Notes under the pieces: model-generated
What the model saw: the letters and a program-made list of their open reading frames with translations, nothing else
Databases searched by the model: none
Told to the model about the DNA's origin: nothing
Position numbers and translations under genes: made by a program
Shown here: positions 36,214 through 44,845 of the stretch, one piece after another
Numbering within the stretch: the first letter of the stretch is position 1
How the letters are laid out: each line of letters opens with the position of its first letter
Origin: CBDBND01 sp965262665
GTDB taxonomy: Bacteria > Pseudomonadota > Alphaproteobacteria > Rhodospirillales > Rhodospirillaceae
Assembly: GCA_965262665.1 (NCBI GenBank)
Contig: CBDHFR010000003.1
Span: forward strand, 558,001 to 622,000
Reading direction: 5' to 3'
Length of the DNA: 64,000 nt

Positions 36214-37169
36214 TTACGCCACAAGCAGGAAATCCTTGGCGATTTGGTCGGACAGCGCGGCTGTAGATTCAGTGAAACTCTCTAGCGTTTTATGCAAATC
36301 GTTTTTTTTGATCAGCGTTTCTATGGTGTCGTGATCGAACTGGCGTTGTAATTGTTTGGCGAAGCGTGTGCATTGCGCCCGCGGTGCAAGATCAGCGAGG
36401 GTATCTTGCATCTGCTTTGTGCAATGGTGGATTGAACGGGCAGGTCCGGATTGAGCAGCAGGAGTTCAACCACCTTCATCGGCCTGACCGCATCGCTGTA
36501 GACGGTGCGATAGGATTTGAACGCCGACAAGGAGCGCAGCAATGCGCCCCAGCGGTAGTAGTCTTCAATTTTGTCTTCCGGATTTTGCATCGACAGAAAG
36601 TGAAATTTGGCGTCAACCAATCGTGCCGTGTTGTCGCCCCGTTCAATGAAAGTGCCGATGCGATGAAACGCGAAGGCCTCAGTCTGTAGCATCACGCCGT
36701 AGATCAATCCGCGCAGGGCATGAATGCGGTCCTTAATCCAGTCAAACACGGATCGGTAGCCCTCTTCGCTGAGAGACTGTGGCGTGAGCTGTTTCAATTC
36801 CAGCCATGTTGAGTTGAGACTCTCATACACCTCCGTCGGCAACGAGTTACGTTCGGCTCGCGCGTTTTCCCGGGCGGCGCGAAACGTATTTTTGATGCTG
36901 AACGGGTTTTTTTCGTCGACCGTGAGAAAGGCGATCACTTTTGCCGGTGTTAGTTTTTTGAAACGGGCATCGAAGGCTTCGTGCTGCCCCAACGATTCTA
37001 GAGTACCGGTCCATTCGGCGTGGGGCACCAGACTGGCATTGGGCAACTGGCTCATGCGGTAGGCGACATCGAGACTGCGGGCGGCGTTTTCCACCCGCTC
37101 CATATAACGCCCGAGCCAGTAAAGATTATCGGCAGTACGTGAGGGCAAGGTCACCGGCTCAACACCCAA
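36214..37169 (-). pseudogene. Alpha-E domain protein with late frameshift
   Basis: All-helical alpha-E domain (LPSRTADNLYWLGRYMERVENAARSLDVAY), normal through PMKVVELLLLNPDLP. Near 36432 (plus coordinates) the frame changes: the expected end RSIHHCTKQMQDTLADLAPRAQC...AKDFLLVA continues in another frame to 36214. Adding one C to the CCC run restores it. Without that, translation gives an unrelated tail ending near 36321. It overlaps the ATP-grasp gene by 19 bases. The C-terminal helices may be lost. Confidence 0.82.
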
Positions 37170-38641
37170 GTGTCTTTGGTGCCGCCGCCCTGGGAGGAAT
37201 TGACCACCAAGGAGCCTTTTTTCAAAGCCACACGTGTCAGCCCGCCGGGCACCACCATCGGACCGTCCCGGCCGATAAGCACAAAAGGGCGCAGGTCCAC
37301 ATGGCGCGGATCAACTCTTTTTCCGTCAAAGGTCGGGCAGGTGGACAACGCCAATGCCGGCTGGGCGATGTAATTGCCGGGTCGCGCCATCACTTTACGC
37401 ATGTAGGTGTCACGTTCTTTTTTTTTCGGCCGCGGTCCCACCAGCATGCCGTAGCCACCGGCACCGTGAACCTCCTTCACCACCATGGACGTGATTTGAT
37501 CGAACACCACATCTCGGTCTTTTTTCGATTTCAAATGATAGGTGGGGACGTTTTTGAGGATGGGGTCTTCTTTGAGATAGAACCGGATCATATCCGGCAC
37601 GAAATCGTAGACCGCCTTGTCGTCAGCGATGCCGTTACCCACCGCATTGGCGATGGTGACATTGCCTTTGCGGTAGGCCTTAAACAGCCCCGGCACACCC
37701 AGCGTCGACGATGCATTAAAAACCTTGGGATCAAGAAACTCGTCGTTGATCCGCCGGTAAATGACGTGGACTTGCTGTGGCCCTTCGATGGTGCGCATGT
37801 AGACCTTGTCCTTGCGCACATAGAGGTCCCCGCCTTCGACCAGTTCCACTCCCATTTCATCGGCGAGATAGGCGTGTTCAAAGTAAGCGGAGTTAAATCG
37901 CCCCGGAGTCAGCACAACAGCAACCGGATCACGCACAGTATTGGGGGCGACGGATTTGAGGACGGACAGTAGTTCTGCTGGATAGTGACTGACCGGCGCA
38001 ACGGGCATGCGGTCAAACAGATCTGGGAACAGGCGACTCATCACGCTCCGGTTTTCCAGCATGTAAGACACACCGGACGGACAACGGAGATTGTCCTCAA
38101 GCACGTAAAAATTGTCTTCGCTGGTGCGCACCAGATCGACGCCGGAAATATGCGTGTAAATACCGCCCGGCGGCGCGAAGCCTTTCATCCTAGCGCAGAA
38201 TTCTTTGTTGTTATTGAGGAGCGCGCGCGGAATTTTACGGGCCTTGAAAATATTCTGACTGTGATAGACGTCGTGAATAAAGGAATTAAGCGCCGTCACC
38301 CGCTGGCACACGCCTTTTGACAAACGCGCCCATTCGTCATTAGCGATGATCCGGGGAATAACATCGAACGGAATTAGGCGTTCATCCTGTTCCTCCTGGC
38401 CATACACTGCAAAGGTGATGCCGAGCCGGCGGAACATATCATCGGCTTGAGCGTGACGTTGAGCGATACGATCAAGAGCCGTGCGGCGGCGCAGGAATTT
38501 TGCGTAGTCGGTATAGGGCGGGCGAATGCGCCGGCCATCGCGCATTTCATCAAAGAACTTTTGCTGCGGAATGGTGCCCCCAAATTCAAAGCGACGTGTT
38601 GATCCCGATCTCTTTGTAGCGCATTCATGTCCTCTGTTCAC
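37151..38641 (-). CDS. Circularly permuted ATP-grasp type 1 protein
   Basis: 496 residues from GTG 38641, a start that is not certain because the usual alignable part begins near KFFDEMRDG. Motifs of the CP_ATPgrasp_1 family: YVLEDNLRCPSGVSYMLENR, VLTPGRFNSAYFEHAYLADEMG, ANAVGNGIADDKAVYDFVPDM and a terminal SSQGGGTKDTWVL. Such enzymes are predicted amide ligases. It shares a cluster with alpha-E and transglutaminase genes. An ATG at 38626 reads out of frame. Its start lies 98 bases from the divergent lipoprotein gene. Confidence 0.9.
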   Translation of the reverse strand: MNRGHECATKRSGSTRRFEFGGTIPQQKFFDEMRDGRRIRPPYTDYAKFLRRRTALDRIAQRHAQADDMFRRLGITFAVYGQEEQDERLIPFDVIPRIIANDEWARLSKGVCQRVTALNSFIHDVYHSQNIFKARKIPRALLNNNKEFCARMKGFAPPGGIYTHISGVDLVRTSEDNFYVLEDNLRCPSGVSYMLENRSVMSRLFPDLFDRMPVAPVSHYPAELLSVLKSVAPNTVRDPVAVVLTPGRFNSAYFEHAYLADEMGVELVEGGDLYVRKDKVYMRTIEGPQQVHVIYRRINDEFLDPKVFNASSTLGVPGLFKAYRKGNVTIANAVGNGIADDKAVYDFVPDMIRFYLKEDPILKNVPTYHLKSKKDRDVVFDQITSMVVKEVHGAGGYGMLVGPRPKKKERDTYMRKVMARPGNYIAQPALALSTCPTFDGKRVDPRHVDLRPFVLIGRDGPMVVPGGLTRVALKKGSLVVNSSQGGGTKDTWVLSR

Positions 38642-38739
38642 GGCTTTGTGTGTCGGGCAGTCTCAGTGCTGCCGCAATTCACTGGCTTACTGAACGCTCA
38701 CGGCTGCACGTCTTATCTCAACGGGATGGGAGATCATTG

Positions 38740-39420
38740 ATGGCCTGGGGTAAGTCGATTTTTGCGCTCATCATGATCGGGCCGTTGACCAGCTGCGCCG
38801 ATCCCAATGTGTGGAGTGCGGTCGCACCGGCTTACCGGGACGGCATCGCGCTCTCCCGCGTCATGATAGACGTCAGTGCTTTGCAGGAGCCTGAGCGCAG
38901 CTGGTCGGCCCAAGCCATGACGGAAGAGCTGACCAATATCGGCGTCACACCGGTCCTTGATGCGAAGAGTCACAGGGAAGCGGACGAGAGCGAAGGACCA
39001 CAAACTGTGCCGGCTATAGACCCATCACACGATGCGGTATTGGCCATGGAGATTGCCAACCAGCAGTACGTCACCGTTTACGTTCCCGAGACCCATCATC
39101 CGGGAGAAAAGAAAATCACCACCGAAGAGAAAGACGGCAAGGTCGTTACCACGCTCAAGGAATACCCAAGCACTACGACTGGAGGCTTCACCTACAAGGT
39201 GCCGGTGCTGCAGGCGCGATTCGGTTTGGTTCGTATTCCGGTTGAAGGAACACCAGCCTCTGCTTACGAAACCATCTGGACCGCCAATGTGGAGATCACT
39301 GGAGAACGGGGTACAACGTTAGAGGAAATGGCCGTGGAGTCTGCCCGCAAGGCCGTGCGTCAACTCGGTCGGGACCGGGTGATTCTGCCGCCCAAAGCTC
39401 TACATACGGCGCAGCGATAG
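38740..39420 (+). CDS. Putative lipoprotein, function unknown
   Basis: 226 residues from ATG 38740; the frame is open back to 38650 but MAWGKSIFALIMIGPLTSC is a clear signal peptide with lipobox LTSC. The body has few recognisable features: a stretch of charged residues (EKKITTEEKDGKVVTTLKEY) lies in the middle and a helix-like end (EEMAVESARKAVRQLGRDR). No family recognised. It is divergent from the ATP-grasp gene and precedes the first exported Rossmann-fold gene. Confidence 0.65.
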   Translation: MAWGKSIFALIMIGPLTSCADPNVWSAVAPAYRDGIALSRVMIDVSALQEPERSWSAQAMTEELTNIGVTPVLDAKSHREADESEGPQTVPAIDPSHDAVLAMEIANQQYVTVYVPETHHPGEKKITTEEKDGKVVTTLKEYPSTTTGGFTYKVPVLQARFGLVRIPVEGTPASAYETIWTANVEITGERGTTLEEMAVESARKAVRQLGRDRVILPPKALHTAQR

Positions 39421-39505
39421 TTTTATATAATCTCCTGCCTCATTGACTCTCTTCCAAGCCATGCCAGGATCGAAACACTTTTAGTCCTGGATGGGGACGG
39501 ATGTC

Positions 39506-40315
39506 ATGACTCGTTTTGCTTTTCGCGTTTTCATCAGTTGTCGCCGTGATCGCTTTTGGTGCGACAGGAGACGCAGTTCAAGTCATAGCGCAAGACAAAC
39601 CCACCATCGTTCTCATCGGCGCTACGTCGCGGACCGGAAAGCAACTCATCCCTCAAGCGTTAGATCGGGGGTATTCGGTTGTCGGATTGGCGCGGCGGCC
39701 GGAAGCAGTCACCTTCACCCATGACCGTCTCACCGTCAAAAAAGCGGACGTATGCGACATCGCCTCTTTGGCAGCGGCGCTCACCGGTGATGAAGTGGTC
39801 ATCTCCATGGTCGGTCCGCCGGCGGTGATCGAACAAGACTACGGCCTCACCGATCTCAAATCCCAGGGCACCGCCAACATCATCGAAGCCATGAAGCGCA
39901 ACGGCAACAAACGCTTCATCGTTACCAGTTCGTCGCTAGCCGAGATCGTCGCCACCGAAGGCCCGCCGCCAGCCGATGCATCCCCCTACAACAAATATCT
40001 ATGGAGCATGCGCACGGTCTATCAGGACGAGCGGGACATGGAAGCCATCGTCTGGGTCAGTGGATTGGATCATGTGATTCTGCGCCCCGGCTTTTGGTCG
40101 AGGAACCGGCCCGCAACAACGTTCAGATCGTTGAGTCCAAACAGGGCCGCGCCGTGCTGACACCCAAACGCACCATCGTCACCTATGTGGACTTCGCCGC
40201 CTGGACGTTGGATCAAGTGGAATCCGATGCCCATGTGGACATGACCGTCGGGATCTACAGCGAGGTCTGTCCGCCGCGCACCACCCTGACCGATTGGGGC
40301 TGCGAGAACCTCTAG
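39506..40315 (+). pseudogene. Exported Rossmann-fold (NAD(P)-binding) protein, two frameshifts
   Basis: Paralogue of the gene at 42533-43369. An ATG at 39506 (MTRF) loses frame within the T-run at 39514; adding a T gives MTRFLLFAFSSVVAVIAFGA, a signal peptide. The body continues KPTIVLIGATSRTGKQLIPQALDRGY, VTSSSLAEIVATEG. A second loss near 40098 (TTTT run) moves VEEPARNNVQIVESKQGRA...VTYVDFAAWTLDQVESD to another frame, ending at 40315. The GATSRTGK loop has the glycines expected for NAD(P) binding. Confidence 0.75.
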
Positions 40316-40396
40316 TCCCGCACCTTAAACAGATTACGCGGAGACCTTTGCCCGCTAGGATAGGCGGACCCGCATCTCTTTCAATTAGAGGTTCTC

Positions 40397-40473
40397 TTGG
40401 TCGCCGCTGTCCGTACCGTTGCCTTTGCCGGGATCGACGTTCTGCCCATCGAAGTCCAGGTGGCCATAAACGG
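40397..40473 (+). pseudogene. comM: comM 5' remnant
   Basis: TTG start (or none) followed by VAAVRTVAFAGIDVLPIEVQVAI, the first 25 or so residues of ComM/YifB Mg-chelatase-like ATPases. Family similarity stops around 40473 and the frame then runs into unrelated sequence (stop at 40505). The 3' part of the same gene is at 41333-41911, so the middle of the gene, including the ATPase core, has been replaced by the fkbM fragment and IS fragment between. Confidence 0.8.
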
Positions 40474-40534
40474 AAATAAGAAGCGAGGGAATCAGGAGGC
40501 GCTTTAACTTTTAACGTTTCGTTCCTGGCAGAAA

Positions 40535-41076
40535 CTATGAGAGGCCTAATTCCTTTGCGTAAATCTGGAAAGGTTCGGTCTGCCCCCTTTTCTCAAGAAC
40601 CCTCAGGACAGCCAACGCCAAGTCAACCGATCTATATAGGTCGTGCAAAAGCGCCGACAGTTTTAGCAAACGAACGTCGCTATAACTGTCGAGATGTAAA
40701 ATATCTGGCACATATACTGCATCCGACCAAATTATCTGCCTAAATCCACCTTTGAAAATTTGTTTTTTGAGAGATTGGTATGGCCTCGTACCGAATCCCA
40801 AAAATGTATGAAACTGAAAGCCGATACCCCTTATGTGCAAGTCAATATCAGCAAATAGTGGCTGATCCTTATAGAGGGGAACAAGTTCTACTTCGGTCTG
40901 AATTATTAGAGCGCTTTGGGCTATCCGCGTTGCACCCTTCAGTACAGACAATTCTGCACCTTGAACGTCCAATTTTATAAAATCGATTTCATCCAATTCA
41001 ACAACATCATCAAGACGGTGAGTTTGCACAGATTCATTGCCATTTGGTGTCAAATCCTCAGGCAAATTTGAGAATC
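40535..41076 (-). pseudogene. FkbM-family methyltransferase, 3' fragment
   Basis: The reading frame gives RLDDVVELDEIDFIKLDVQGAE (the DxxGxE methyltransferase motif of FkbM, FIKLDVQGAELSVLKG), and continues to a native-looking end ELGLS. The 5' part of the gene lies beyond the IS at 41078, where it is absent. AT-richer than neighbours, consistent with recent transfer. Usually such enzymes methylate sugars or lipids in surface-glycan loci. No function can be assigned to this truncated copy. Confidence 0.82.
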
Positions 41077-41078
41077 TA

Positions 41079-41338
41079 GAGCGGTTTGACTGAATTGTGA
41101 ATCGAAGGGGATTCCCAAGCGTCCCACTCCATGATTCTATATCCCGAGGCGATGTGGGAGTCAGACATGGGGCATTGTTACGGGAATGATCTTCAGCGGC
41201 GGGTCGTCGAGGCGGTCACTGGGGTCTGTCTGCACGGGGGCCGCGGCGCGTTTTCGTGTCGCGCCAGCGACGGCGATCCACTGGCACCGGCGCTGGCGCG
41301 AGACGGGATCGATCGAGCCCGACCGCCAGGGCCAACCG
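41079..41338 (+). mobile_element. IS630-family element, copy 3 (5' fragment)
   Basis: The left end (GAGCGGTTTGACTGAATT) preceded by TA at 41077-41078, and about 255 bases of IS sequence nearly identical to copy 1 (MGHCYGNDLQRRVVEAVTG with two G-run losses). The element stops at GGCCAACCG, where it fuses to comM; the CAACCG (41333-41338) occurs in both partners. The remaining 780 or so bases of the IS are missing. Confidence 0.9.
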
Positions 41339-41911
41339 TTGGAGAGCGGCCGCGCTGTTGTCGCCCGGGCCAATGCCCATGTCACCTACCCTGCGCGTAT
41401 CCAATTGATTGCAGCCATGAACCCCTGTCGCTGCGGCCATCTTGATGATCCCGCGCTCGCTTGCTCCAAAGCGCCCCGCTGTGCGCTCGATTATCAGAAC
41501 AAAATCTCCGGACCGTTGTTCGACCGCATCGACTTGCATGTAGATGTGCCGGCGGTGGGCCCGCTGGATCTGTCCACCCCACCGCCGGGCGAAGACTCGG
41601 CCACGGTGGCGGCGCGGGTCACCGCCGTGCGGCGGACGCAAAACGAAAGGTACAAGAAAATGGGTTTGGAGGGTGTCACTTGCAATGCGCAAGTGGACGG
41701 CGAAGCGTTGGAGGAGATCGCTGCACCCGATGACGACGGCCGTAGTTTACTCACTCAGGCCGCCGACAAGATGCATCTGTCCGCCCGGGGTTATCACCGT
41801 ATTTTGAGAGTGGCCTGCACACTGGCGGACTTGGCCGGCGATCAAGACGTCGAACGCCTGCACATCGCCGAAGCGTTGTCGTATCGCCGCATTGCACCGG
41901 GGCGCAGTTAA
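41333..41911 (+). pseudogene. comM: comM 3' remnant, fused to IS630
   Basis: Reads QPLESGRAVVARANAHVTYPARIQ..NPCRCGHLDD, FDRIDLHVDVP, and ends LHIAEALSYRRIAPGRS, matching the C-terminal third of ComM/YifB (Mg-chelatase C-terminal domain). The N-terminal ~300 residues, including the Walker ATPase part, are missing here; only the first 25 or so are found at 40397. ComM helps branch migration in natural transformation in other bacteria. The gene is inactive. Confidence 0.88.
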
Positions 41912-41922
41912 GAGCAGCGGTC

Positions 41923-42408
41923 TTAGTTAGGACGGGACTCGACGGGAAAGAACTTCCAGTTGCGCCACCGCTTGCCGTCTTTGAATTCGTAGAGATTGAG
42001 CGTTCGGACCATGCGCTCGCCGGTCTCCGTGGCGTACACGTCCTCTTCCACCTGAATTAAAATGTTGTCGACCATGCCGAGCCGATAGGTTTGCGAGTCC
42101 AACCAAGTGTTGTTGCTCTGCCCGAAAAACATGCGCAGCATTTGCACCGTCTGCTCGCGCCCGCTGACCCGGACCTTGGGTCCGTCTTCTGTCACGGACC
42201 AGCCGCTAAAGTCTTCGGTGATGATGGCGCCCATGGCCTCCGCATCCCGGTTCATGAACTGGCCGTCGGTGGCCTCGACCACCGCCCGCAGCTCCGGTGG
42301 AACGCCGCGGAACTTATCTGCTGGATCAGAGGCCGGGTCAGCGGCACAGGCGCTCAAGAACAAGAGGGAAGCGGCGAACGGCAATGCTTTTTGGCGAAAA
42401 CGTGACAT
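41923..42408 (-). CDS. Lipoprotein with SnoaL/NTF2-like domain
   Basis: 161 residues from ATG 42408; AAGGA lies seven bases upstream, and an in-frame ATG 42414 also exists. The signal peptide MSRFRQKALPFAASLLFLSAC has lipobox LSAC. The rest resembles small NTF2-like cone proteins (LRAVVEATDGQFMNRDAEAMGAII, GREQTVQMLRMFF), e.g. DUF4440/SnoaL. No catalytic residues can be assigned. It is convergent to the comM remnant and divergent from the intact exported Rossmann-fold gene. Confidence 0.75.
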   Translation of the reverse strand: MSRFRQKALPFAASLLFLSACAADPASDPADKFRGVPPELRAVVEATDGQFMNRDAEAMGAIITEDFSGWSVTEDGPKVRVSGREQTVQMLRMFFGQSNNTWLDSQTYRLGMVDNILIQVEEDVYATETGERMVRTLNLYEFKDGKRWRNWKFFPVESRPN

Positions 42409-42532
42409 GGACATTTCCTTCGACGGAGGTGGTAAGGTGACAACACACTTCTGACCAAAGTGTAGCGGATTATCGGATCGGATCATTGACCCATCACGCA
42501 GCGGCGGACTTGAACCGTTTAGGAGAGGGGGT

Positions 42533-43369
42533 ATGAAAACCATCGCCAACACAATGCTTTGGCTGTGCATGGTCGTTTCCTTGGCCGTAAGCCCGTCGGT
42601 GCAGGCCGCTGACGACCCGGTGCGCATTGTCATTATCGGTGCCACGGCGAAAAGCGCTAAGGAGCTGATCCCCCAGGCCCTGGCGCGGGGTTATCACGTC
42701 ACCGGCCTTGCCCGCCGGCCAGAAGCGGTTGGCTTTGCCCACGAACGGCTGACGGTGGTGAAGGGCGATGTGTATCTGCCTGAAACCCTCGAGGCTGCGT
42801 TCCGGGGCGACGAGACTGTCATTTCCATGGTCGGCCCGAGGGATAACCCTTACGCCGAAAGCCAGCCGACCGATCTCCTGTCGACGGGAACCGCCAACAT
42901 CATTCAGGCCATGAAAGCCAAGGGCAACACCCGGCTGTTGGTGGCCAGTTCCATCGGCGTGGAGAACGACTTCCCCACAACCAAACCGGATAACACCGAA
43001 GGCCGCGCCGGGCGGCTGTGGAAACGGCGCCATCGGTATCTCGACATGCAGAAGATGGAAGACATCGTCCGGAATTCCGGCATCGATTATGTCCTCTTCC
43101 GGCCGGGGTTTCTGGTCGAGGAACCCATGCGGCACGATCTGATCTTGGCCGTGAACGAACCGTCGCCAAAGGAACGGATGATCACCTATGCGGATTTTGC
43201 CAGCTTCGTCCTCGATCAGGTGGAGTCCGCCGATCATCTGGGTGATTCGGTCGGTATGTATAGCGATCGCGTTCTTGCCTGGGGAGAGAACGTGGACTTT
43301 GACGCCTTGGCGCAAGAGGCCCTCAAAGCGCGCAATGCGGCGGGTGCAAACAGGGGCGCAAACAGGTGA
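42533..43369 (+). CDS. Exported Rossmann-fold protein (SDR/NmrA-like), intact
   Basis: 278 residues. A signal peptide (WLCMVVSLAVSPSVQAADD, cleavage after VQA) marks it as exported, uncommon for a Rossmann-fold protein. The N-terminal nucleotide-binding loop reads VIIGATAKSAKELIPQAL: the last glycines of GATGxxG are replaced, so NAD(P) binding is doubtful. ETVISMVGP, ANIIQAMKAKGNTRLLVAS and YVLFRPGFLVEEP follow the atypical SDR plan. Paralogue of the broken gene at 39506. It starts the same operon as the CpcT-like gene (13-base gap). Confidence 0.75.
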   Translation: MKTIANTMLWLCMVVSLAVSPSVQAADDPVRIVIIGATAKSAKELIPQALARGYHVTGLARRPEAVGFAHERLTVVKGDVYLPETLEAAFRGDETVISMVGPRDNPYAESQPTDLLSTGTANIIQAMKAKGNTRLLVASSIGVENDFPTTKPDNTEGRAGRLWKRRHRYLDMQKMEDIVRNSGIDYVLFRPGFLVEEPMRHDLILAVNEPSPKERMITYADFASFVLDQVESADHLGDSVGMYSDRVLAWGENVDFDALAQEALKARNAAGANRGANR

Positions 43370-43382
43370 TCTTGGGAACAAG

Positions 43383-44357
43383 ATGATCAAACCATATTTA
43401 GTCTTAGCGGCCGCACTTTTCTTTGCCTCGCATGCGGCACAGGCCCAATCGGTCACGGAAGCACGGTTTGTGCTGGCGGATATCGAACGGTGGCTGCTGG
43501 GTCAATTCGACAATGAGGCCCAACGCTTTGTCGAGACCGCCTTTGGTGCTGGTGACGATGGCAATCACGAATGGTTTCATATCGACATTAAAAAAATCGA
43601 GAACGGCGATGAAGGCAGTGTGCAGTTTCTTTCGACCATGCAAGATCGCAGCACTCCGTCCGCACCACTCCAACACGCTGTATTCGTATTCTCAATCGAT
43701 GAACACATGCGGGCGGTGCGCATGGATCGCTATCGAGTCCCGCCTGAGGGAATGAACGATGGCCAATTGCGCGACAATGCCATCAAAACTGCTGCGGAGG
43801 TGTCGAACATCCCATGCCCGGTCTATTGGCGCCAAGGACCTGGTTACGTCTACGGAGCCATGCAAGGAACCTGGTGTGAAATGGGCGCCGGCAACGAGAG
43901 AGTATTTGTCCGCGCCGATTATCATTTGACGGCCGATGAATTTTGGATGCTCTCCGCCACTCGGGATAAAGAAAACCAAAATATCATCCGGGGCCGCACG
44001 GACGAGGTGCCCCACCGTTTAAAGAAAGTCCGCTGGTATGAATGCTTTATCAACATCGTTCATGCCGACAGTGAAACGAATACGAGTATCAATCCGTTCA
44101 CCATGCACGACGGCGGCGATGTTTATACGTTAAAGACCGACGAAGCAGAGCCGCGCAAAATAGACGTTCTTTTGAGACGGTCCATGTGGACCTCCCGATC
44201 CGGCCGCAACTTTGTGCCGTTGCTGCAAATCTGGATCTATGAAAACGACGACCGCGAGCACCCCCTTGCAAGCTCTTGGTCGGACGCCGACGGCGGACGG
44301 GTCGGCTGGGATGCGAGAGGGATCGGCGGCGGCCGCTGTAAAATTCCGGCGGGCTGA
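43383..44357 (+). CDS. Exported CpcT/CpeT-like protein
   Basis: 324 residues with signal peptide (MIKPYLVLAAALFFASHAAQA). The central part resembles phycobiliprotein lyases of the CpcT/CpeT group: WLLGQFDNEAQ, CPVYWRQGPGYVYGAMQGTWCEM and the ending FVRADYHLTADEFWM. Such proteins occur outside cyanobacteria with no known bilin partner, so the name only marks a beta-barrel fold. The C-terminal 100 residues (VRWYECFINIVHA..., NFVPLLQIWIYEND) are not covered by the CpcT pattern. It follows the exported Rossmann-fold gene. Confidence 0.6.
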   Translation: MIKPYLVLAAALFFASHAAQAQSVTEARFVLADIERWLLGQFDNEAQRFVETAFGAGDDGNHEWFHIDIKKIENGDEGSVQFLSTMQDRSTPSAPLQHAVFVFSIDEHMRAVRMDRYRVPPEGMNDGQLRDNAIKTAAEVSNIPCPVYWRQGPGYVYGAMQGTWCEMGAGNERVFVRADYHLTADEFWMLSATRDKENQNIIRGRTDEVPHRLKKVRWYECFINIVHADSETNTSINPFTMHDGGDVYTLKTDEAEPRKIDVLLRRSMWTSRSGRNFVPLLQIWIYENDDREHPLASSWSDADGGRVGWDARGIGGGRCKIPAG

Positions 44358-44413
44358 GAAAAACTCATTGAACAAAAAACACACATTACTAATTACACTA
44401 TACTAAATACGCT

Positions 44414-44842
44414 ATGACCCGCCTCACCCACACCGATCACATCCAATTGGCCATGCCCGAAGGCGAAGAGGAAAAAGCGCGCGAGTTCTACGCCATCGGC
44501 CTCGGCCTCGGCCTTACAGAAGTGCCTAAACCGGATAACTTGAAATCTCGCGCCGGTGCCTGGTTTGAATCCGGGTCGTTGCGCGTACGCTTGGGCATCG
44601 ATCCCGCGTTCCGGCCGGCCCGCAAAGCCCCTCCTGCTTTTGTGGTGGCGGGCCTCGCTGCTTTGCGCCAGCGTCTGAGCGATCTCGGCCACGCCATGGA
44701 AGAAGCCGAACCATTAGACGGCATCGCCCGCTGTTATGTGTTCGACCCGTTCGGTAACCGCATCGAATTGATGGAGCCGTTGAACGAACGCGCCGCCAAG
44801 ATCGATGAGGATGAGAACGACGTCACCGAAGCCATAGCTTGA
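44414..44842 (+). CDS. VOC-superfamily protein (glyoxalase-like)
   Basis: 142 residues. The VOC beta-alpha-beta fold is recognisable in HTDHIQLAMPEGEEEKAREFY and YVFDPFGNRIELMEPL; metal-binding candidates are His in DHIQL and Glu in IELME. No signal peptide, cytosolic. Its upstream spacer is AT-rich (44358-44413) and may carry a promoter. The next gene starts 4 bases downstream. Possible roles range from glyoxalase to antibiotic resistance; none can be chosen. Confidence 0.8.
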   Translation: MTRLTHTDHIQLAMPEGEEEKAREFYAIGLGLGLTEVPKPDNLKSRAGAWFESGSLRVRLGIDPAFRPARKAPPAFVVAGLAALRQRLSDLGHAMEEAEPLDGIARCYVFDPFGNRIELMEPLNERAAKIDEDENDVTEAIA

Positions 44843-44845
44843 ATC

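Noticed and set aside
36366..36689. 107-residue plus-strand frame inside the alpha-E gene
   Set aside because: Opposite-strand shadow; conserved alpha-E residues are on the minus strand.
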